Shown piece after piece: positions 6,981 to 11,250 of a DNA stretch of 11,250 bases; position 1 is the stretch's first letter, and every line of letters starts with the position of its first letter. The notes below the pieces were generated by a model. It worked only from the letters and a program-made list of their open reading frames with translations. It had not been told where the DNA came from and did not search any database. The stretch comes from Bacteroidaceae bacterium (GTDB lineage Bacteria; Bacteroidota; Bacteroidia; Bacteroidales; Bacteroidaceae). Location of the stretch: the NCBI GenBank assembly GCA_900768625.1, contig CAAGDO010000176.1, positions 1 through 11,250 of the forward strand, read 5' to 3'. Both the position numbers and the translations under genes were made by a program.

Positions 6981-7556
6981 AGGGGGGTTAAAACATGTTA
7001 ACGCGAGTGGAAAAATTTGCGCACGTCGTTTTTTGTCGACTTTTGGACGACAGAGAGGAGCTTTTCATGTAACTTTCGTTAACTCAGAAAAAGTCACAGT
7101 GATCACATGTCACTTTCCTCGGTTTCGAAGGTCAGGGAAAAAGAAAAACAACACGTAATATATTGATAATCAATATATAATTACTCATCTCTTTCTTTTT
7201 ATTTTTTCGGACAAAAGATTTGTGACGTGTGACAGATGTGACACTTCTTCTTACGCACGCTGCATCTCGCTGGTTTTCAAAGTCTTACATCGCGAATCAG
7301 AGAGATGAAGCGTATCACGCTCCTCACTTCCGCTCACGTGACACCCTTCTCTTTACGTTCTTTTCGAAAGAGAAAACCGTCCGGAAATGTTAATTGCCGA
7401 AAAGACCGTCACATTCACCTTGATACGCATGTGACGGGCGAATATATGTACCGTATTTTCATCCCCTTCTTGATACATTTGCCCGTTTATTTCCTAAGCT
7501 TGATAAACATGCAAATAAAACGTTTCGCTTTTTTAACTCTTTATTTTCCATCTTTC
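6981..7556. promoter_or_regulatory. Motif-dense intergenic region between divergent promoters
   Basis: No convincing gene. It contains eight GTGAC/GTCAC pentamers in 343 bp (7093, 7109, 7222, 7229, 7238, 7338, 7408, 7431), three of them as close direct repeats at 7221-7242. CCGTCACAT (7406-7414) and ATGTGACGG (7429-7437) form a perfect 9-bp inverted repeat. ATATATTGAT (7158-7167) and ATCAATATAT (7169-7178) form a 21-nt palindrome. CTTGATA recurs at 7419, 7469 and 7499. An 86-aa frame at 7305-7565 lacks family features and overlaps the HU promoter. The density suggests binding sites for one or more DNA-binding proteins, identity unknown. Confidence 0.6.
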
Positions 7557-7588
7557 CTTGTCTGAACAAAATAAGAGCCGTAACTTTG
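7557..7588 (+). promoter_or_regulatory. Predicted promoter of the HU-related gene
   Basis: CTTG (7557-7560), a 20-nt spacer, and TAACTTTG (7581-7588), an exact TAnnTTTG -7 box. Transcription would begin at about 7592-7595, giving a leader of about 105 nt. Confidence 0.7.
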
Positions 7589-7591
7589 TGG

Positions 7592-7652
7592 TGTGGAAGG
7601 GGGGAACACAGACGTTTCGCTACAAAGTACATACCTCCTCCCCCCTTCCGCA
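7592..7652 (+). promoter_or_regulatory. 13-bp hairpin at the predicted 5' end of the HU mRNA
   Basis: GGAAGGGGGG (7595-7604) pairs perfectly with CCCCCCTTCC (7640-7649). The stem extends by a G-U, a G-C and a U-A pair to 7592/7652, around a 35-nt loop. The stem starts almost exactly where the promoter predicts transcription to begin, so the mRNA would open with this structure. A stabilising 5' stem or a protein-binding leader are both plausible. Confidence 0.65.
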
Positions 7653-7699
7653 GAGAGAAAAAACTATACCATTAACCAACACCTAAAACTTTTCAGACT

Positions 7700-8125
7700 A
7701 TGATTCCCTACATCATCCGTTCCCTGAAGAAGCCGGGCACCGACCAGAAGAAGTTCTACATCCAGGTTGCCCCGACCGTGCCCCTCACCCTCGACCAGAT
7801 CGCACAGAACATCAGCTCACGCTGTACGGTGACCGGCACCGACTGCCTCGCCGTGCTCAACGAGCTGGAGAAGGAAGTGATCACCGCCTTGCTCAATGGC
7901 AACTCTGTCCGCCTCGGTAAGCTGGGTTCGTTCCGTCCCACGATTTCGTCGGCCGGAGCCGATACGGCCAAGGATGTCAAGCTGTCGAATGTCAAGTCGG
8001 TCCGTTGCCGTTTCACCTCGGGTGCGCGTCTGCGTGCGGCCTTGCTGCTCTCGAACGTCGATGTCGCTTTCACCAAGCGCGACATCGCCAGCATGGTCGG
8101 CGGCGGGACTGAGGACCATGCCTGA
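7700..8125 (+). CDS. HU-related DNA-binding protein (long Bacteroidota type)
   Basis: A 141-residue member of the HU/IHF-like group common in Bacteroidota (the 'HU-related' subfamily, longer than the 90-aa classic HU). It probably binds DNA as a dimer. The N-terminus MIPYIIRSLKKPG is characteristic. Helical residues about 30-65 (LDQIAQNIS, LAVLNELEKEVITALLNG) form the dimer part, and VRLGKLGSFRPTIS at 70-83 is the conserved LGxLGSFR signature. The DNA-binding arm and tail follow (KSVRCRFTSGARLRAAL), with a C-terminal extension to residue 141. The start at 7700 follows an A-rich leader as in Bacteroidota genes. It has its own strong promoter and a structured leader, and is followed by a hairpin repeat array and a small membrane-protein gene. 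In related genomes such HU genes often sit with a tiny protein and an N-acetylmuramoyl-L-alanine amidase; here no amidase follows. Family firm, role unknown. Confidence 0.9.
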   Translation: MIPYIIRSLKKPGTDQKKFYIQVAPTVPLTLDQIAQNISSRCTVTGTDCLAVLNELEKEVITALLNGNSVRLGKLGSFRPTISSAGADTAKDVKLSNVKSVRCRFTSGARLRAALLLSNVDVAFTKRDIASMVGGGTEDHA

Positions 8126-8146
8126 CCCGCCCTTGAGCCCTGAAAA

Positions 8147-8251
8147 AACAAGTCCCGCTCTTGTCTGAACAAGTCCCGCTCTTGTTCGAACAACTCCCGT
8201 TCCTGTCAGAACAACTCCCTGACTTGTCAGAACGAGAGCGGCACTCGTTTT
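8147..8251 (+). repeat. Five-unit 21-nt tandem repeat of small hairpins
   Basis: Units start at 8147, 8168, 8189, 8210 and 8231, each 21 nt. Units 1 and 2 differ only at the last bases. Each reads AACAAG-tcccgct-CTTGT or a variant, so the unit is itself an inverted repeat. The last unit keeps the hairpin with a different stem (AACGAG/CTCGTT) and adds a T tract. It follows the HU stop codon by 21 bp. Confidence 0.8.
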
Positions 8252-8254
8252 TCA
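8231..8254 (+). terminator. Candidate intrinsic terminator after the HU gene
   Basis: AACGAG (8231-8236), a 7-nt loop, CTCGTT, then further Ts. The stem is short (6 bp) but is followed directly by a T run, and it sits between the HU gene and the next start codon at 8307. It may be leaky, since no separate promoter is obvious for the 83-aa gene. Confidence 0.45.
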
Positions 8255-8306
8255 AGCCTGTCATCCGTCCAGCTCCCCATTTTTTCCCCTACTGATCCAC
8301 AGAGAA

Positions 8307-8558
8307 ATGAACAATGAGAAACTCCCCTCTCCTTCTCCCACGAGCAAACTTAAGGGTAGCGCACAGACCGTGAGCGCCTTCCTGATGCTCCTCTCAGGCA
8401 TAGCACTCAACATCGCGTCCTTCGTCGTACCTCCCGTTGGAGAACTCTCCCACTCCGTCATGACCTACATGGGTGAAGCCCTCATCTACGCCGCCTCCGT
8501 CTTCGGCCTCACAGCCTACGTCGACTCCCGCCTCGCCCGACTCGAACGTAAGGAATGA
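8307..8558 (+). CDS. Small two-pass membrane protein, holin-like
   Basis: An 83-residue protein. A polar Ser/Pro-rich N-terminus (1-18) is followed by hydrophobic segments at about 22-41 (VSAFLMLLSGIALNIASFVV) and 51-71, joined by PPVGELSHS, with a charged tail (DSRLARLERKE). The PPxGxxxxSV...GE pattern between and into the second segment recalls small holin-like membrane proteins of Bacteroidota phages and HU-amidase loci, from memory. The start at 8307 follows AGAGAA. It lies 181 bp after the HU stop, on the same strand, separated by the hairpin array. Holins make membrane holes that let an amidase reach the cell wall, but no amidase follows here, so any lytic role is speculative. It could equally be a small membrane protein of another function. 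Confidence 0.65.
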   Translation: MNNEKLPSPSPTSKLKGSAQTVSAFLMLLSGIALNIASFVVPPVGELSHSVMTYMGEALIYAASVFGLTAYVDSRLARLERKE

Positions 8559-8770
8559 GGGAAAACCCCAAAAGGCAGCACGTGTCTGCATTGCCAACCA
8601 AGAGATGACAACCCATACGTAAAACGAAAGCCAACGTGTGATCTCCCCAACATGCATTCGTCCATTCCGACAACGCCTCTCTTCATCTGGGCGCAGGAAG
8701 AATGGATGGATGATACGGAGATCACTCGTTGGCTTTTCTGTTCTGGAGAGAAGTATACCGAAACACTTTT
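8559..8770. other. Spacer between the membrane-protein gene and higA
   Basis: No supported gene. A 40-codon plus-strand frame (8652-8774, MHSSIPTTPLFIWAQEEWM...) overlaps the higA stop region and has no promoter or homology that I recognise. This is where an amidase gene would be expected in an HU-amidase locus, and I see no amidase motifs here. Confidence 0.5.
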
Positions 8771-9097
8771 CTAAAGTACGGCAACCGTCTTGCGTATCTG
8801 GTCCAGCAGAACGGAGAGTTTTTTGTTTTTCTTGGTTGTCCAATAGTTATATTGGGTTTGGAGTTCGACCCAAATATAAGCCTTCGTTCCCGTAGCGGCT
8901 TCGATTTTAAATGCCAATTCAGGCGTGATGGGACGTTTCCCCCTTATGACTTCATTGAGCACAGAACAGGAGATGCCTATCGTTTGGGCAAACCTTCGTT
9001 GCGAAAGTCCACGCGCCTCCAATCCATCAGCCAACAATTCACCAGGATGAGTGGGTTCAAATGGCTCCAGGTCGTAGGGGGTATATATCTTGTTCAT
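8771..9097 (-). CDS. higA: HigA-type antitoxin, XRE-family DNA-binding protein
   Basis: A 108-residue antitoxin of the HigA group. It normally binds its HigB toxin and represses its own operon. The hallmark THPGELLADGLEARGLSQ is at 16-33. The helix-turn-helix spans about 32-53 (SQRRFAQTIGISCSVLNEVI) and is followed by RGKRPITPELAFKIEAATG (52-70), a standard HigA stretch. The C-terminus (KKNKKLSVLLDQIRKTVAVL) is lysine-rich. The gene starts 10 bp after the stop of the truncated higB, the usual toxin-first order. Frame and motifs are intact, so it could still bind DNA and autoregulate although its toxin partner is broken. A degraded copy of the same gene lies further upstream. Confidence 0.9.
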   Translation of the reverse strand: MNKIYTPYDLEPFEPTHPGELLADGLEARGLSQRRFAQTIGISCSVLNEVIRGKRPITPELAFKIEAATGTKAYIWVELQTQYNYWTTKKNKKLSVLLDQIRKTVAVL

Positions 9098-9107
9098 ATT
9101 GTTGCTT

Positions 9108-9260
9108 TTAATTATAGTGGTTACTTAACTCCAAAATGAGACAGATTGTGACAATCTGCTCATCGCCAATCGTACTTACCTTAAATTCAACGCGATACTG
9201 ACCATTTGCTCCAACTGAACACAAGCGCAGATATTCTTTGTCGAATTCTATATGCATCAT
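9108..9260 (-). pseudogene. higB: HigB-type toxin remnant with large in-frame internal deletion
   Basis: A 50-codon frame, too short for the usual gene-finder cut-off. It begins MMHIEFDKEYLRLC, which matches the start of Bacteroidota HigB/RelE-like toxins (M-x-I-E-F-x-x-E-Y-L). After a short joint (SVGAN) it continues GQYRVEFKVS...EQIVTICLILELSNHYN, which matches their C-terminal end (QYRIEF...IVTICNIxELSNHYK). From memory the family is about 100-115 residues, so roughly the middle half is missing while the frame is kept. That middle carries most of the RNase fold, so mRNA cleavage is unlikely. The stop is 10 bp before higA. Whether the peptide is made is unknown; the predicted transcript start lies at or inside its first codons. 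Confidence 0.75.
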
Positions 9261-9261
9261 G

Positions 9262-9293
9262 CAAAAATAGGAAGCCTTTCTTATATTCGCAAA
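9262..9293 (-). promoter_or_regulatory. Predicted higBA promoter
   Basis: On the minus strand TTTG (9290-9293), a 20-nt spacer and TATTTTTG (9262-9269), an exact match to the Bacteroidota consensus. The first ATG of the higB remnant (9260) lies 1 nt after the -7 box, so higB translation would have to be leaderless, whereas higA would have a normal leader of about 155 nt. Confidence 0.65.
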
Positions 9294-9311
9294 TCCACGA
9301 ACACTTATTTG

Positions 9312-9405
9312 TTTGTTTCTATTTCAAATTCCGGTTCAGACGTGACAAGGAAGGCCCCTTTCCCACTTCATCACGCACTGAACAGGGAAGGGCATATTTT
9401 GCATG
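9312..9405 (-). pseudogene. Degraded, frameshifted fragment of a second higA
   Basis: Minus-strand translation gives FHAKYALPCSVRDEVGKGP in one frame, then after a shift VTSEPEFEIET in another. Together they parallel the intact HigA stretch RFAQTIGISCSVLNEVIRGKRPITPELAFKIEA. The DNA also aligns by eye with the intact copy at about 8900-8985, including the words CTTCAT and GAACAGG. Only the middle of the gene survives; the start, the end and any toxin partner are gone. It lies upstream of the remaining hig promoter. Confidence 0.65.
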
Positions 9406-9430
9406 AAAAGAACCGATTTTGCGTTTTACA

Positions 9431-9462
9431 TTTGCTGGAGTCCCTGAATTGAAGTAGCTTTG
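9431..9462 (+). promoter_or_regulatory. Predicted promoter of the glycosidase gene
   Basis: TTTG (9431-9434), a 20-nt spacer and TAGCTTTG (9455-9462), an exact Bacteroidota -33/-7 match. The expected leader to the ATG at 9571 is about 100 nt. Confidence 0.7.
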
Positions 9463-9466
9463 TATG

Positions 9467-9518
9467 CGGGAATGGAACATTCTGCATGCTTTGGTTTCCC
9501 GAAGGGTGAACATTCACC
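9467..9518 (+). promoter_or_regulatory. Inverted repeats in the glycosidase leader
   Basis: CGGGAA (9467-9472) pairs with TTCCCG (9496-9501). Immediately after, GGTGAA-CA-TTCACC (9505-9518) is a perfect palindrome with a 2-nt centre, more like a protein-binding site than an RNA hairpin. The word GAACATTC occurs twice (9475, 9509). These are candidate control sites for sugar-responsive expression. Confidence 0.45.
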
Positions 9519-9570
9519 TCCATCTTCTACCAACAGAAAATATCCAACTCTAACTTATACTTTTCAATCT

Positions 9571-11250
9571 ATGAAGCAAACCTACCAGAAATTGTGCTTC
9601 TGCCTGGCTCTCATGCTGGCTTTTGCACTAAACGCTATGGCAGGGATTGAGGTGAGTCAGACACTCCCCTCTTCCGGCACCCCGGAGCATCGTTACACGA
9701 TGATGAACGCTCAGGGGTACTACTGCAATGCCACGATGTCTCCCACGAAGAATTCGGACAATTATGCCCAATTCGCATTCTATGCCAGCAAGCAAAAAGA
9801 TGCTTTCTACGTCTACAACGTGACGGCCGGGAAATGGGTGACCTACAAGCAGGAGAAGACCTATTCGCCCAAGACGGGATTCGTGAAGTTCTCTGACACC
9901 CAAGACGAAGCTTCCATCTTCAAGTTCAACAATCTGGGTGGTGCAGCCTACGACATCCAGCCTTACACCACCAGCGGTGTGGCTGCAATCTACCTCAATT
10001 GGTACAAGGGTGTCGGCGGTTCGGACAACCCCGAAGACGGCAAAGTCACTCTTGGCCTTTGGACTGACAGCGGTTCAGCCGACAACGGTTCCAACTGGAC
10101 ATTCAAGGAAGTTGGCGTGAAGCACAAGTACACGCTCTTCAGCGACGGTATGCCCAGCAGCGCTGTGGTCGTCATCAACGGCACGGAATTCCGCGGCCTC
10201 AATGCCCAGGGCGACCAAAGCATCGAAGTGGCGGATCTGGAAGCGAAGGACGTGGTTGTCAAGGTGGGCGGTGGCTACCTTGCCAAGGTCTCCATCGACA
10301 ATGCCAACTATCAGGTGGACGTCAAGTTCATCCAATTCTTCATCCCTACGGCCAGCGTCGACGCTGAGAAGCAATATCCCTATCTGCTCCACATGCCCGC
10401 TGCCTACGTAAAGAAAACGGGAGACAACCTCCTCTTCACAAAGAAGCGCGGCGAGGCCGACAAGTTCCTCTTCGTTGAGAAGGAACAGGGTCAGTACTAT
10501 ATCTACGACCAGACGGCCAAGGGCTACATCTACTATACTTCAACGAACAACGGCTCGACCGCAAAGGCCACAGCCAACAGCAACGTTCGTTTCACGACCG
10601 ATGCCACTGTGGCCAACACCTGGCAGCTGCTCTTCCTCTCGGAGGAAACGGCTGCCATCATCCCGGGGTCCATCAGCAATCCTTCGCTCTCTTCCGCTTC
10701 GCTGAACTTCACGGGCGGCATTGCCGGCAAGAATGTGCTCAACCTCTGGAGTGCCAGAGATGCCAATTCCGCTTGGGAAATCATTGATCCCACGGCCGGT
10801 TCCATGCCTTGTGCCACACTGATGTATGCCCTTCCCGGTGCCCCCTACATCCACAAGCTCGTGGTCAACGAAGGCGAGACCGTCGCCAGTGTGGACTTCG
10901 GAAACATCTCCACCCTCTCGCTCAAGAGCGACAGAGCGGAAACGGGCAACAAGTACAAGTACGTCTCAGGTACCGCTCCCTCGGAAGAAGGCGAGTATTC
11001 CTACATGGTCAACCTCACCACTGCCGGCGGTGAAGCCACACAGGTCAAGGTCCGCCTCGTTATCAGCAACCATCTCCAGTCGCCCACTCCGATGATGGCC
11101 TGGCTGACCTGGAACTGGTTTGCCCGCGCCATCAGCCACGACAAGATGGTGGCCATTGCAGAGGGTATGCAGAAGCACGGACTGATCGATGCCGGATTCA
11201 CCACCATCGTGCTCGACGATGCTTGGGCAGTTCCTACGACGGACAAGTCA
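9571..11250 (+). CDS. Secreted GH27-like alpha-galactosidase, 3' end outside window
   Basis: An open frame of 560 codons running off the window edge. Residues 1-24 form a signal peptide (MKQTYQKLCFCLALMLAFAL...AMA|G), so the enzyme is exported. Two similar beta-rich modules follow at about 42-121 and 270-355, each with an aromatic F(A/L)F...YxxY pattern resembling ricin-type or related beta-trefoil domains. Another beta-rich stretch lies between them (about 188-255). Residues about 424-500 look like the Ig-like domain often placed before GH27 catalytic domains (YVSGTAPSEEGEYSYMVNLT). At 505-560 the GH27 barrel starts: PTPMMAWLTWNWF, then GLIDAGF and LDDAWAVP. This parallels the start of human alpha-galactosidase A (TPTMGWLHWERF ... 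IDDCWMAP). D549/D550 correspond to the galactose-binding Asp pair. The catalytic nucleophile and acid/base lie beyond the window. It probably removes alpha-linked galactose or N-acetylgalactosamine from dietary or host glycans; substrate is unresolved. Confidence 0.85.
   Translation, partial: MKQTYQKLCFCLALMLAFALNAMAGIEVSQTLPSSGTPEHRYTMMNAQGYYCNATMSPTKNSDNYAQFAFYASKQKDAFYVYNVTAGKWVTYKQEKTYSPKTGFVKFSDTQDEASIFKFNNLGGAAYDIQPYTTSGVAAIYLNWYKGVGGSDNPEDGKVTLGLWTDSGSADNGSNWTFKEVGVKHKYTLFSDGMPSSAVVVINGTEFRGLNAQGDQSIEVADLEAKDVVVKVGGGYLAKVSIDNANYQVDVKFIQFFIPTASVDAEKQYPYLLHMPAAYVKKTGDNLLFTKKRGEADKFLFVEKEQGQYYIYDQTAKGYIYYTSTNNGSTAKATANSNVRFTTDATVANTWQLLFLSEETAAIIPGSISNPSLSSASLNFTGGIAGKNVLNLWSARDANSAWEIIDPTAGSMPCATLMYALPGAPYIHKLVVNEGETVASVDFGNISTLSLKSDRAETGNKYKYVSGTAPSEEGEYSYMVNLTTAGGEATQVKVRLVISNHLQSPTPMMAWLTWNWFARAISHDKMVAIAEGMQKHGLIDAGFTTIVLDDAWAVPTTDKS

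Noticed and set aside
7305..7565. 86-aa frame upstream of the HU gene
   Set aside because: It overlaps the HU promoter and the GTGAC inverted repeat, shows no family features, and its hydrophobic end arises from an AT-rich T-tract region.
7756..8193. Minus-strand frame whose N-terminus repeats EQERDLF
   Set aside because: The heptad comes only from the 21-nt tandem array (a multiple of three, so every frame looks repetitive); the rest is antisense to the HU gene.
8652..8774. 40-aa plus-strand frame MHSSIPTTPLFIWAQEEWM...
   Set aside because: No promoter, no homology that I recognise, and the end overlaps the higA stop; could be a remnant but cannot be supported.

Overview
The window looks like a chromosomal segment of a Bacteroidales bacterium, most likely Prevotellaceae. 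Three things point there: several promoters fit the Bacteroidota pattern (-33 TTTG-like, about 20 nt spacer, -7 TAnnTTTG); genes lack Shine-Dalgarno sequences; and the families present (a long HU-related DNA-binding protein, a secreted GH27-type glycosidase with large N-terminal extension, a Bacteroidota-style HigBA pair) are typical of that group. No database search was possible, so genus is not assigned.

Layout. 96-3605 (minus): a 1169-residue PD-(D/E)XK nuclease / superfamily 1 helicase. 3664-4125: a repeat element with two arms of about 110 bp in inverted orientation. 4126-5487 (minus): the small-subunit-type NADPH glutamate synthase. 5515-5841: a second, related repeat element whose outer end overlaps the gltD promoter. 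Both elements carry short hairpins with a constant GCGTGC/GCACGC stem and a changing loop.

6180-8558 is an accessory-looking block. Two small minus-strand genes of unknown function (98 and 95 aa) have their own promoter and diverge from an HU-related gene (7700-8125). The roughly 600 bp between the two promoters has no convincing gene but is rich in GTGAC/GTCAC motifs, palindromes and direct repeats. The HU mRNA would begin with a 13-bp hairpin and end with a 21-nt tandem repeat whose units form hairpins. An 83-aa two-pass membrane protein (holin-like) follows. The amidase that often accompanies such HU genes in Bacteroidota is absent here.

8771-9405 (minus) is a decayed toxin-antitoxin locus: an intact HigA antitoxin, a 50-aa HigB that keeps only the two ends of the toxin family, and a frameshifted fragment of a second higA upstream. 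This looks like an ancestral tandem higBA-higBA that has lost its toxin activity while keeping an antitoxin.

9431-11250 (plus): a good promoter, a leader of about 100 nt with palindromes, and the first 560 codons of a secreted GH27-like alpha-galactosidase, cut off by the window edge just inside the catalytic domain.
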